From Chryseobacterium arthrosphaerae (GTDB lineage: Bacteria; Bacteroidota; Bacteroidia; Flavobacteriales; Weeksellaceae): DNA of 64,000 nt. The notes under the pieces were generated by a model. That model was not told the DNA's origin. It ran no database searches and worked only from the letters and a program-made list of their open reading frames with translations. Of the stretch, positions 34,184 through 42,500 are shown piece after piece. The translations under genes and the position numbers were made by a program. The stretch is taken from NCBI RefSeq assembly GCF_001684965.1, contig NZ_MAYG01000023.1:310001-374000 (forward strand). The letters run 5' to 3'. Numbering within the stretch: the stretch's first letter is position 1; each line of letters begins with the position of its first letter.

Positions 34184-34471
34184 TTAAATGATATGGGTTA
34201 GGTATATCTGAGGCTTTTCCTGGAGTTTTTCATCTGCCAGAGCTCCAAATGCTTTGATGTAAGGCTGTTGATTATGTAATGCCAATCCTTCTTCACTTTT
34301 CCAGATCTCATAGAAAATAAAATGGTTCTTATTTTCAATTCCCTGGTGAAGGTTGTAAAGTTCGCAAGCCTCTTCTTTTCTGGTTTCTTTTACCATGTTC
34401 TGAAGAACTTTCAGTACCTCTTCCTGGTGTTCTTCTTTTGCTTTTATGACTGCTGTAAGGTGAATTTTCAT
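34184..34471 (-). CDS. Antibiotic biosynthesis monooxygenase family protein
   Basis: 95 aa ferredoxin-like single-domain protein (ABM/YgiN-like): IHLTAVIKAKEEHQEEVLKVL, EEACELYNLHQGIENKNHFIFYEIWKSEE and QPYIKAFG. In E. coli YgiN works with MdaB on quinols, and here too it overlaps an MdaB-like gene (4 nt). Cytoplasmic, usually dimeric. Quinol monooxygenase activity is inferred from the pairing. Confidence 0.9.
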   Translation of the reverse strand: MKIHLTAVIKAKEEHQEEVLKVLQNMVKETRKEEACELYNLHQGIENKNHFIFYEIWKSEEGLALHNQQPYIKAFGALADEKLQEKPQIYLTHII

Positions 34472-35085
34472 GATACAAATTCCGGTTTTAATTCCTGTTC
34501 AAAAACATTTCTCACATGCTCTCTGTAAAGCTTCATATCGCGCTCTATATTGGCATTTTTTTCCACATCATGGAAGTGGAAGCTCTCCATTTTTTCTAAA
34601 GACACAAAGGCATTCATTCTGTGGAACCCAAATAATGGCCCGTCATCTACACTTGTTTCATTGAAAAATTCTCCGGGAAGCGTAAAGGCCGTTGCCGGTG
34701 CATTCCAGCTTGTGGTCAGCATATATTTTCTGCCACCAAGCATTCCTCCTGTTCCGTAATTGATCTCAGGATTCGCTGCATTTCTTCCGTCACTCATATA
34801 AATTCCTTTGGCGTGGCCTGCAGTGAAAACTTCATCGATATATTTTTTCAACCCGTTAGGAAGCTGAAACCACCAGATTGGGGTATGGTAAATAATATAA
34901 TCTGCCCAAACGAATTTTTTTACTTCTTCATGCTTGTCATAATCCTCGCTTACATTAGTGATTTTTACTTCTACATTTTCAAACTCCTGAAGAACGGCTA
35001 ATGTATTTTCTGCGATAGTCTGATTATATTTTCCTCCGGAATGTCCGAAGTTCTGCCCTCCGTTGATGATGAGTACTTTTTTCAT
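34468..35085 (-). CDS. NAD(P)H quinone oxidoreductase, MdaB-like flavodoxin fold
   Basis: 205 aa. VLIINGGQNFGHSGGKYNQTIAE (FMN/FAD-binding start), VKITNVSEDYDKHEE, VWADYIIYHTPIWWFQLPNGLKKYIDEVF and MLTTSWNAPATAF match modulator of drug activity B. Two-electron reduction of quinones to quinols. First gene of the MdaB-ABM-PfpI unit, with -7 TAACTTTG (35114-35121, minus) 29 nt upstream. Confidence 0.92.
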   Translation of the reverse strand: MKKVLIINGGQNFGHSGGKYNQTIAENTLAVLQEFENVEVKITNVSEDYDKHEEVKKFVWADYIIYHTPIWWFQLPNGLKKYIDEVFTAGHAKGIYMSDGRNAANPEINYGTGGMLGGRKYMLTTSWNAPATAFTLPGEFFNETSVDDGPLFGFHRMNAFVSLEKMESFHFHDVEKNANIERDMKLYREHVRNVFEQELKPEFVS

Positions 35086-35391
35086 TTTTTATGACTGTTT
35101 AAATTTTACTCTGCAAAGTTAGTAGTGTATTTTGTATAATAAAAATAATATAAATTATAGTAAAGTATCAGAATATTTATAATTTGTTTTTTGATGTAAA
35201 TCAGTTCGTTTGTGAGCTTTCAGAATAAAATTTAATGCAATGGCTTTTGATAAAATGCCTGATGATTGCTAAGGGAATACTTAATAGTAGTCTATGAATT
35301 GATGAATAAAAATTGTCCGTTATGGTCAAATATCATATCCCTAAAGAATTGATTTCATTCTGTGTCATGTACATTTGTTTGGCAAAATTGA
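35086..35391. promoter_or_regulatory. Intergenic region with two divergent promoters
   Basis: 306 bp. Minus strand: TAACTTTG (35114-35121) for the mdaB-like unit, -33 unclear. Plus strand: TTG (35349-35351), 18 nt, TACATTTG (35370-35377) for the phosphoesterase gene, a full match. The middle is very AT-rich (ATAATAT ... ATTATAG) with no further feature seen. Confidence 0.6.
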
Positions 35392-35397
35392 ATGATA

Positions 35398-36144
35398 ATG
35401 ATACAGATAGCGATTTTCAGTGATGTGCATGGGAACCTTCCGGCGTTGGAAGTGGTCTTGAAAGATATGGACCGAAGAGGAATTCATCAGAAATTCTGTT
35501 TGGGAGACCTGGTAGATTTTGCTCCCTGGGGAAATGAAGTGATCCAGAAAATAAGGGATCAGAACATTCCCTGTCTGATGGGAAATCATGATGAAAGAAT
35601 TGCTTTCGATATGCCTGTTTTTCCTTTGGATAAGCATTCTGAAGAAGAAACAGAGGCGAGGTTTATCGCTATAGACCATTCAAAAAAGCATATTATAGAA
35701 GAAAACAAAAAATTTCTTTCTGTACTTCCTTTCCATTTGAAATTAAACTACAAAATAGGGAATAAACATTGGGATATTCAATTGGTTCATTCCAGTCTGG
35801 AAAGCAATGATACTTACTTATATGACTCCGAAAAAGATGAGGTTTTTATCAGTATGCTGGATGACTCCGGGGCAGATCTGATCGCTATGGGGCATACTCA
35901 TATATCCTTTACAAAACAGTTTGAAAATAGCAGATGGGCTGTCAATTGTGGCTCTGTGGGCCGCTCTAAAGAAGAAAACAGGCTGGCTTCCTATCTGCTT
36001 CTTACGATGGATGAAGAGAAAATAACCCCTGAAATTATACAGCTGGCCTATCCGGTGGAGAAAACAGTGCGTCAGATACGGGAAAGCGGGATTCCTGATT
36101 ATTATGCTTCGTTTTTAAAGAATGAAAATGTATTAATATTATAA
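35398..36144 (+). CDS. Metallophosphoesterase family protein
   Basis: 248 aa from ATG 35398; ATG 35392 two codons earlier is equally possible. Calcineurin-like motifs in order: AIFSDVHGNLPAL (DxH), CLGDLVDFAPWG (GDxxD), CLMGNHDERIAF (GNHD/E), VHSSLES and MGHTHISF (GHTH). All five metal-binding motifs present. Probably YfcE/MJ0936-type small phosphodiesterase; substrate unknown. Followed after 40 nt by a LysR gene on the same strand. Confidence 0.9.
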   Translation: MIQIAIFSDVHGNLPALEVVLKDMDRRGIHQKFCLGDLVDFAPWGNEVIQKIRDQNIPCLMGNHDERIAFDMPVFPLDKHSEEETEARFIAIDHSKKHIIEENKKFLSVLPFHLKLNYKIGNKHWDIQLVHSSLESNDTYLYDSEKDEVFISMLDDSGADLIAMGHTHISFTKQFENSRWAVNCGSVGRSKEENRLASYLLLTMDEEKITPEIIQLAYPVEKTVRQIRESGIPDYYASFLKNENVLIL

Positions 36145-36184
36145 TTATTTTGTAATTTTGTATCAGAATATTAATAAATAAGTC

Positions 36185-37084
36185 ATGGTCAATTTAGAAT
36201 GGTACCGTACTTTTAAGGCGATCTATAAAACCGGGACGCTTACCGGAGCTGCTGATGCTTTATTCATTTCACAGCCGGGAGTAAGTTTACATTTAAGTTC
36301 GCTGGAAGCGTATGTAGGGTATAAATTATTCGACAGGACCGGCAGAAAAATGATTCCTACAGAAAGAGGAAAAGTATTGTTTAATGCCGTCGCAGAGCCT
36401 CTTACCAGATTGGAGGATGTGGAGAAAAACTTTCAGAAATCTACAGAGAAACATACCCCAACCATTAGTGTCGGAATGTGTTTTGAAACGTTTCAGACTA
36501 CGCTGGAGCAATATGTTTCTACATTACCTTTTAATCTGATCATCAGCTTTGGAGAATATCCGGAAATGCTGGATCAGCTGGATAAAGGAATTCTTGATCT
36601 TATTATCACCCCGAAAAAAGGATCTTCTCCCAACATAGAACATGAAGCATTCTCGTCTGAGCAGATCGTTTTGGTCGGAGGAAGAGATGTTGATAAAACT
36701 GCTTTCAATAAAGTGCTGAAAACAAAAGATGCAGAACAGATCGAAGCGTGGCTGAAGAATGAGAAATGGTACGGAACCACCGGAGATATGGAACACCTTT
36801 TCCAATACTGGACTCTGAATTTCGGGCACAAACCGAATTTCCGTCCCAATTATATCGTTCCCAACCTGAATTCCATCGTCCGTTGTCTGAAGGGAGGAAC
36901 CGGACTTGCTGTTGTTCCCGATTTCCTATGCAAAAATGCCATTGAGAGCGGTGAGATACAGCTGATCTGGGAAGGAAAGAAAAAACTTGAAAATACCCTT
37001 TATTTCGGATGTAGAAAAAAAACGAACTATCAAACGGAAATAGAACATATTAAAGGTCTATTCCGTAAGGTGATGGGTAAGTAA
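36185..37084 (+). CDS. LysR family transcriptional regulator
   Basis: 299 aa, standard LTTR size. HTH in residues 4-60: FKAIYKTGTLTGAADALFIS, QPGVSLHLSSLEAYVGYKLF, DRTGRKMIPTERG. The effector domain (90-290) has the two-lobed pattern with ISVGMCFETFQTTLEQYV and LDLIITPKKG. No divergent partner, so the target is not evident; the nearby aldo-keto reductases and MdaB-like operon are candidates. Its stop is inside the end of the convergent GNAT gene (27-nt overlap). Confidence 0.92.
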   Translation: MVNLEWYRTFKAIYKTGTLTGAADALFISQPGVSLHLSSLEAYVGYKLFDRTGRKMIPTERGKVLFNAVAEPLTRLEDVEKNFQKSTEKHTPTISVGMCFETFQTTLEQYVSTLPFNLIISFGEYPEMLDQLDKGILDLIITPKKGSSPNIEHEAFSSEQIVLVGGRDVDKTAFNKVLKTKDAEQIEAWLKNEKWYGTTGDMEHLFQYWTLNFGHKPNFRPNYIVPNLNSIVRCLKGGTGLAVVPDFLCKNAIESGEIQLIWEGKKKLENTLYFGCRKKTNYQTEIEHIKGLFRKVMGK

Positions 37085-37525
37085 AACCATATCCCGCATC
37101 TGTAAACCGTTTTCATAAATCGGGGATGGGTAATTTTCAATAAAGAAATCTTTACGCATCCCTGTTTTAATAAAATTATTTCTCTCATAAAACCTGATCT
37201 GCTGGAAACCTGTATCTGAAGTTCCTACCGCTAAGGTTTTATAACCATTTTCTCTGGCAATTTCCTTTGCCTTGCTGATGAGAAGACTGCCGATTCCTTT
37301 GCTTCTGTAGTTTTCAATAACAGCCATATTTTTTATTTCCAGTTCAGTAGCGCTGTTTTTGTACAATGCCATCACAGCGATATCTTCATCTCCTGAGGAC
37401 AAAAGATAAATATCGGAACTGAAAATATACTGATTAATCGCTTCGACAGTTTCATCCGCCAGTAATAATAAGCTATACGGGATTTCCGAATCCGGACTGA
37501 TCTTATAAAACGTGAATTCTTCCAT
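37058..37525 (-). CDS. GNAT family N-acetyltransferase
   Basis: 155 aa. Core beta4-alpha3: IKNMAVIENYRSKGIGSLLISKAKEIA with acetyl-CoA loop YRSKGIG, then YKTLAVGTSDTGFQQIRFYERNNF. Substrate unknown. Its 3' end overlaps that of the LysR gene on the other strand by 27 nt, and its start abuts the stop of the upstream GNAT gene, so the two acetyltransferases form a small operon. Confidence 0.9.
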   Translation of the reverse strand: MEEFTFYKISPDSEIPYSLLLLADETVEAINQYIFSSDIYLLSSGDEDIAVMALYKNSATELEIKNMAVIENYRSKGIGSLLISKAKEIARENGYKTLAVGTSDTGFQQIRFYERNNFIKTGMRKDFFIENYPSPIYENGLQMRDMVLLTHHLTE

Positions 37526-37960
37526 TTACAGACTCATATGAATAAGCGGATAATCTTTTCCTGAGCCATCTTTTTCTGACCTTCCCACTTTTTTGAATCC
37601 CATTTTTTCATAAAAGCCGATTGCCTGCGGATTCTGTTCATTGACATCTACTTTGGTAAGTCCTGTTTTTTCTTTCATAAATTGATAAAGTTCCTTTCCA
37701 TAGCCTTTCCCACGCATGTCGTTATGAATGAACAGCATTTCCAGGTTGCCTTCCACTACTGAAGCGAAACCTTTGGCTTCCTCATTTTCTGTAATTAAAT
37801 ACACTTCCAGGTTGGGAAGATAATCTCTTGGAATAGCTTCTTTGAAATAGTTGAAATCTTCTTCTGACAGAAAATCATGGGTAGCCTTTACAGCAGATTC
37901 CCAGATTTCCATAATAGCAGGATAATCTCCGGTGTTGGCTGGTCTGATATGATGTGTCAT
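37526..37960 (-). CDS. GNAT family N-acetyltransferase
   Basis: 144 aa from ATG 37960 (MTHHIRPANTGDYP); the TTG 18 nt upstream is rejected. IRPANTGDYPAIMEIWESAV is the typical start, and LEMLFIHNDMRGKGYGKELYQF holds the acetyl-CoA loop (RGKGYG); VNEQNPQAIGFYEKMGFKKVGR ends the core. Closest in style to YjaB-like acetyltransferases. Distinct in sequence from the adjacent gene, so not a recent duplicate. Confidence 0.9.
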   Translation of the reverse strand: MTHHIRPANTGDYPAIMEIWESAVKATHDFLSEEDFNYFKEAIPRDYLPNLEVYLITENEEAKGFASVVEGNLEMLFIHNDMRGKGYGKELYQFMKEKTGLTKVDVNEQNPQAIGFYEKMGFKKVGRSEKDGSGKDYPLIHMSL

Positions 37961-38237
37961 AATTCTGAATTTATACAAAAATAAGGAAAATAGCGACTGG
38001 AAGCCAGATAAGACATGGTTTGTTTGCCATTAGAAAGGTTTATATCCATCTTAAAAACCTATGTAGCTGCTGGGTTTAATATTTACATGCAGATTTAAAC
38101 ATAAAGATCCTTCCGTCTGTCAAGACTTGCTCAATACCATTTTTTAACAGAAACAGTAAAATTGGTAAGTCTAAATCCCGATTTTTTATCGCAAATTTGT
38201 TTAATCACTTTATATTAAAATCAAAAATCAAGAGATT

Positions 38238-39113
38238 ATGCAAAAGAAAACCTATGCAGGGCAACCTGTGGTCACTTTAAATAACGGGGTAGATATTCCG
38301 GCTTTAGGATTTGGAGTATGGCAGATGGATGATCTGAAAGAATGTGAAAATGCTGTCATCAAAGCTATTCAGACAGGATACAGAATGATTGATACGGCGG
38401 CTATCTATCAGAATGAAACTGCTGTAGGCGCTGCTGTGAAAAACAGTGGAGTAAACAGGGATGAACTGTTCATTACTTCAAAAGTATGGGTTCAGGATCA
38501 TGGGTATGAAAAAGCTAAAAGTGCTTTTCAGAGAACATTAGACAGGTTGCAGACGGATTATCTGGATATGTACCTGATCCACTGGCCGTATGGAGATTTC
38601 CTGGGCACCTGGAAAGCATTGGAAGAACTTTATCAGCAAGGGAAAATAAAAGCCATAGGTGTTTGTAATTTTACTGTTGAGAAACTGGAAGAGCTGAAGG
38701 CCCACTCAACGGTTTTACCGGTTATCAATCAGATTGAGCTGCATCCTGTATTCCAGCAGAAAGAATTACAGGTTTATGACAGGGAAAATAATATTGTAAC
38801 ACAGCCATGGAGCCCGCTTGGAAACGGTAATGCAGATCTTTTGAACAATGCAGATCTGAAAGCGGTTGCAGAGAAATATGGTAAAACTGTTGCTCAGGTC
38901 ATTTTAAGATGGCATTTGCAGGAAGGGTTTGTTGTGATCCCGAAATCTGTAACACCGTCAAGAATTGAAGAAAATTTTAATGTATTTGATTTTGAACTGA
39001 CAGAAGATGAAATGAACGTTGTTCGTTCTTTAGATACAGGAAAAAGATTATTCTTTGATCCGAAAGATCCGGAATGGGAGCAGAAAATGCTGAAATCTGT
39101 AGCAGATATTTAA
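38238..39113 (+). CDS. Aldo/keto reductase (AKR5-type)
   Basis: 291 aa. VVTLNNGVDIPALGFGVWQM start, GYRMIDTAAIYQNETAVG (Asp, Tyr), ITSKVWVQDHG (Lys), DMYLIHWPYGD (His) and C-terminal VIPKSVTPSRIEENFNVFDF for NADPH binding: a full tetrad in the 2,5-diketo-gluconate/methylglyoxal reductase group. Its stop overlaps the ATG of the next gene (TAATG), so the pair is coupled. Confidence 0.94.
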   Translation: MQKKTYAGQPVVTLNNGVDIPALGFGVWQMDDLKECENAVIKAIQTGYRMIDTAAIYQNETAVGAAVKNSGVNRDELFITSKVWVQDHGYEKAKSAFQRTLDRLQTDYLDMYLIHWPYGDFLGTWKALEELYQQGKIKAIGVCNFTVEKLEELKAHSTVLPVINQIELHPVFQQKELQVYDRENNIVTQPWSPLGNGNADLLNNADLKAVAEKYGKTVAQVILRWHLQEGFVVIPKSVTPSRIEENFNVFDFELTEDEMNVVRSLDTGKRLFFDPKDPEWEQKMLKSVADI

Positions 39114-39616
39114 TGGCAAATGTGGATTGGATCTATTCCAAAAGATTTGATGAAGATAAAAAAATAGTCACTTTAAAGAGTGGCTATATTTTTTCTTTTT
39201 CAAAGTATGAAGGGTTTAGTTACAGGCTTTTAGTTATTGAATTTTTGATTGATGATGATTTCAATTATCTCCTTCAGATGAGCGTTGCTGAACATGAAGA
39301 CAGGGCAAAGAATAATTCTGATCTGTTTCAGGAAAAGGGTAGGGTGCCTGAAAAGATATTGGATTATCTGGAAATATTATTGGATTCAGATTTTAAAAGC
39401 CTGAAGCAGAATTATAATTTTAGTGATTATGATATTTCTGACATCGGCTCACAGCAGTTTCTGATCAATGTGGATGAGGGTATTGAAGTTAATATCAAAG
39501 AAGGACTGCCTGTAGAGTATTTTGAAACAGAGGTTGAATTGTTTTTGTTTGAATTTAATGAGTACATGAAAAAATGGGTGGAAGAAAAATATGAAGCCTG
39601 GATCCTAAATGAGTAA
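39113..39616 (+). CDS. Hypothetical protein
   Basis: 167 aa from ATG 39113, which overlaps the AKR stop as TAATG; a start 13 codons upstream is possible but lies inside the AKR gene. Acidic, soluble, beta-rich first half (DWIYSKRFDEDKKIVTLKSG, YRLLVIEFLIDDDF) and helical end (FNEYMKKWVEEKYEAW). I do not recognise it. The style resembles small immunity or SMI1-like proteins but no motif allows a claim. Confidence 0.65.
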   Translation: MANVDWIYSKRFDEDKKIVTLKSGYIFSFSKYEGFSYRLLVIEFLIDDDFNYLLQMSVAEHEDRAKNNSDLFQEKGRVPEKILDYLEILLDSDFKSLKQNYNFSDYDISDIGSQQFLINVDEGIEVNIKEGLPVEYFETEVELFLFEFNEYMKKWVEEKYEAWILNE

Positions 39617-39680
39617 TATCATGAAAGATCTCTAACCTTTATTCCTGTTTTATTCGTAAATTTTATTTAAAATAATTCTT

Positions 39681-40742
39681 ATGTTCTGGCCGGATACAAT
39701 CAGTAAAAAATTAGGTGTTAAATACCCTGTCGTTCAGGCTCCCATGTTTGGAATGAGCACGCCACAAATGGTTGCAGCAGCCGGGAAAGCCGACTGTCTG
39801 GGATCGCTGGCGCTGGCTGACCTTTCTGCAGATCAGTCTGTCGAACTTATCAGGGAAACCCGGAAGTTAACAGACAGGCCTTTTGCTGTCAACATTTTTG
39901 CCCATCGTATTCCTGAAGTGACAGATGCACTGCGGGACAAATATCATAAAACAAAAAAGTTTATAGAAGATTTAGCAAGGGAAAATAATATCCACGTAAC
40001 TCTTCCTGAACTTGGTGCCATTCAGGTGAAAAGCTACCATGATCTGATAGATCCCATTATTCAGGAAAACTGTAAAATTTTAAGTTTTATTTTCGGAAGC
40101 CTGGATGACGAAAGTATCCAAAAATTAAAAGCAAACGGTACAGTTCTTATCGGAACCTGTACTTCAGTAGAGGAGGCTCTGATTCTGGAAAGGTCGGGAA
40201 CAGATATCATCTGTGTACAGGGGATTGAAGCAGGTGGCCACCGGGGAGCCTTTGATGCAGACCATATTCCACAGATCGGAGGACTGTCTTTGTTATCTCA
40301 GGTATATGATCACGTGAAAGTACCCTTGATCTATGCTGGAGGTCTTTACAACGCCGGAACGGTACATGCAGCAAAAGACCTGGGAGCAAAGGGCTTTCAG
40401 GTGGGAAGCCTGCTGCTGGCATCTGAAGAAAGTGCCTTGAGACCTTTTGAAAAAGAAAGGCTTAAAAAGGTAAAAGAAGAAGATATTATGCTGACAAGAA
40501 GTTTTTCAGGACGATTTGCCAGAGGGATCAGGAATAAATATATAGAAACGGTTGAAAACTCAGGATATATTTTACCCTATCCCTATCAAAATAAACTGAC
40601 AAATGAACTGCGTAAAGCCGCCAAACTTCAGCAGAATGCAGATTTTGTGGGAATCTGGACCGGACAGTCTATTCACGATTACAGTGAACGTTCTGCCACA
40701 GATATCCTGAGAAACCTCATTGAACAGGTGGAAGCTGTTTAG
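39681..40742 (+). CDS. Nitronate monooxygenase family FMN protein
   Basis: 353 aa TIM-barrel of the 2-nitropropane dioxygenase group. Seen: VKYPVVQAPMFGMSTPQMVAAA, GADCLGS-like segment at 40, IICVQGIEAGGHRGAFD (FMN and catalytic His region) and VPLIYAGGLYNAGTVHAAKDLGAKGFQVGSLLL (phosphate-binding AGG). Class I-like enzymes oxidise alkyl nitronates such as propionate-3-nitronate. Monocistronic as far as seen. Confidence 0.92.
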   Translation: MFWPDTISKKLGVKYPVVQAPMFGMSTPQMVAAAGKADCLGSLALADLSADQSVELIRETRKLTDRPFAVNIFAHRIPEVTDALRDKYHKTKKFIEDLARENNIHVTLPELGAIQVKSYHDLIDPIIQENCKILSFIFGSLDDESIQKLKANGTVLIGTCTSVEEALILERSGTDIICVQGIEAGGHRGAFDADHIPQIGGLSLLSQVYDHVKVPLIYAGGLYNAGTVHAAKDLGAKGFQVGSLLLASEESALRPFEKERLKKVKEEDIMLTRSFSGRFARGIRNKYIETVENSGYILPYPYQNKLTNELRKAAKLQQNADFVGIWTGQSIHDYSERSATDILRNLIEQVEAV

Positions 40743-40776
40743 CGTATAAAAGTTCTGGTACGCATTACATCTTCAA

Positions 40777-41220
40777 CTAGGGCTTTTGAAAAACAGACTG
40801 GAAGTTAAATGCATAGGGTGAAGGACCATTTTCCTGCAAATATTCTAAACGTTTCAAAGCTTCGTCTATATCCGGGTATTCATCATTTTTAATCCACCAC
40901 AATGCATAGTAGGCTTTTCCATATTTTTGAAACCATTCCTTTCTTCTTCTTAAAAAATCAACATGAAATGTTTTATAAGTGTAATATTCCAGGGATTCTA
41001 TGTTTTTCCATACAGATAAGTTGATCATGACCTGTTCATCATGTAATGGATTAAATCCTGTAGCATTGTTGTCATCATCTTTCAGTCTCCAGATAAATCC
41101 ATCACTTTCTTCGGCCAATTGGTTGACCGAATCAAGATGGCTCACAAACTCAGTCATTATGGGATCTTCAATATTAGCTCCGATCATTCTGGCAATATTA
41201 ATTTGTGCTAGTTGGTACAT
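40777..41220 (-). CDS. DUF3291 family protein
   Basis: 147 aa from ATG 41220 (MYQLAQINIARM), the usual start of this family; the longer open frame is rejected. Signatures: LAQINIARMIGANIEDPIM, DGFIWRLKDDDNNATGFNP and WKNIESLEYYTYKTFHVDFLRRRKEWF. Ferredoxin-like monooxygenase-related fold, function unknown. Divergent from the HxlR regulator gene 95 nt away, which probably controls it; AT-rich half-sites TAGTAT and ATACTA flank the gap (41275-41308). Confidence 0.85.
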   Translation of the reverse strand: MYQLAQINIARMIGANIEDPIMTEFVSHLDSVNQLAEESDGFIWRLKDDDNNATGFNPLHDEQVMINLSVWKNIESLEYYTYKTFHVDFLRRRKEWFQKYGKAYYALWWIKNDEYPDIDEALKRLEYLQENGPSPYAFNFQSVFQKP

Positions 41221-41314
41221 TTTTCTATTTCTTTTATTCTGATTAATATTGTGTAAAAATAGGTCCTGTACCATTAGTATAAAATAACTATCAATATAGA
41301 TACTATTAAAAAAA

Positions 41315-41686
41315 ATGAAAAAAGAATGTGAAACCTCCTATATTAATGTTGATCAAAAATCTTATCCCTGTGCAGTAAGCTTTGTTATGGATCTCATTGG
41401 AGGAAGATGGAAAGGAGTTATTCTCTGCCATTTAAAAAATGGAGATAGAAGATTTGGTGAGCTGAAGAAAGAGCTTTCTTTTATTACAGAAACAACCTTA
41501 AGTATCCAATTGAGACAACTGGAAAGGGATCAGCTGATAACAAGAACCGTGTTTGGAACCAAGCCTCCGGTAAAAGTGATATACAGTTTATCTGATCTGG
41601 GTTTGACATTTATCCCTCTGCTTGATCATATTAACGATTGGGGTAAAATTACTTTAGAAAATAGAAAAAAGCTGTCCCAAAAGTGA
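41315..41686 (+). CDS. HxlR family transcriptional regulator
   Basis: 123 aa winged-helix protein with CAVSFVMDLIGGRWKGVILCHLK (GGRWK motif) and ITETTLSIQLRQLERDQLITR, ending PLLDHINDWGK. Contains the N-terminal Cys pair region (ECETSY, PCAVSF) typical of thiol-sensing HxlR/YodB types. Divergent to the DUF3291 gene. Second HxlR regulator in the window; it is not a recent copy of the first. Its stop lies inside a terminator hairpin. Confidence 0.9.
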   Translation: MKKECETSYINVDQKSYPCAVSFVMDLIGGRWKGVILCHLKNGDRRFGELKKELSFITETTLSIQLRQLERDQLITRTVFGTKPPVKVIYSLSDLGLTFIPLLDHINDWGKITLENRKKLSQK

Positions 41687-41700
41687 GACAGCCATTTTTA
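41671..41700 (+). terminator. Intrinsic terminator at the HxlR 3' end
   Basis: GCTGTCCC / GAGACAGC hairpin (41671-41692) overlapping the HxlR stop, then ATTTTTA. It also ends the convergent lectin-like gene. Confidence 0.65.
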
Positions 41701-42486
41701 TTCGTTGAATTCAATGATAAGCTGGTTCATGGCCGAGCCGGTAAAGGTTGTGGTAGAGCCACTTAAATCGTTCCATCTTCTTTCTGTATTGCCGGAAGTA
41801 TTATAAATATGAGTAGAACCCTCAGTTCCTCCTGAATTGTTAGGCTCTCCTGGCGCAAACCAGTTTTCCGTAGTGGCCGGGTTGGTAGACCAGTTCATTC
41901 TGAACTCTTCTCCCGTAATCCATTGAAGCCTGTCCGGGTTGCCGGGTCTCTGAATCTTATTAAAGCCGATCCATATATTGTTCCCCAGATTATATCCGGT
42001 TCCTGAAGCTACTATATTGGTTGCCACCCAGATTCTTTCAGCATCGCTGGGCATTGTTACCAGATAACCTCCCATTTGTTTTCCAAAGCTGAACGCATTG
42101 AACCAGTTGATTCCCTGTGTAAGCTGGTATGCACAGTAGGTGTGATTATTTACAGACCATTTTTTACATCCCAGTTCTGCCGCTGTTCCTCCTCCCGGTA
42201 CTGGACCGGGCGGTTGAGGCCTTGTAGCTACCGGTTTGGGATCATAACCTAATATGGTGCTGTTAAATCCTGATGATCCGCTACCGAGATCACTTCTGGA
42301 AATCTTTCTTACATTTCCGTTAGTATCAGCAGAAAGTATATCGTCATTGCCAGCTCCCTGTGGTAGAGTACGGATCCTTAATTCTCCGTTATTATCGAGC
42401 GATTTTGTGGGAGTAGTTGTATTGATCCCCACCTGAGCTCCTATGAAATACGGTAAGACAATGAATGCTAAAATTGATTTCTTCAT
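41698..42486 (-). CDS. Secreted C-type-lectin-fold protein
   Basis: 262 aa. Signal peptide ends IGAQ; QVGINTTTPTKSLD is a head-domain-like motif common in Bacteroidota surface proteins. A Pro/Gly linker (ATRPQPPGPVPGGG) leads to a C-type lectin domain, residues 110-262: GYLVTMPSDAERIWVATN, NIWIGFNKIQ, the Ca-binding EPN in APGEPNNSGGTEGSTHIY and WND in RRWNDLSGS. Both sugar-binding motifs are intact, so calcium-dependent glycan binding is plausible. Upstream paralogue 14 bp away, about 80% alike by eye. Confidence 0.85.
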   Translation of the reverse strand: MKKSILAFIVLPYFIGAQVGINTTTPTKSLDNNGELRIRTLPQGAGNDDILSADTNGNVRKISRSDLGSGSSGFNSTILGYDPKPVATRPQPPGPVPGGGTAAELGCKKWSVNNHTYCAYQLTQGINWFNAFSFGKQMGGYLVTMPSDAERIWVATNIVASGTGYNLGNNIWIGFNKIQRPGNPDRLQWITGEEFRMNWSTNPATTENWFAPGEPNNSGGTEGSTHIYNTSGNTERRWNDLSGSTTTFTGSAMNQLIIEFNE

Positions 42487-42500
42487 GTGTTTCCTTTTTA

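Noticed and set aside
41275..41308. HxlR operator between DUF3291 and HxlR genes
   Set aside because: Half-sites TAGTAT and ATACTA are present but short and AT-rich; not enough to call an operator.
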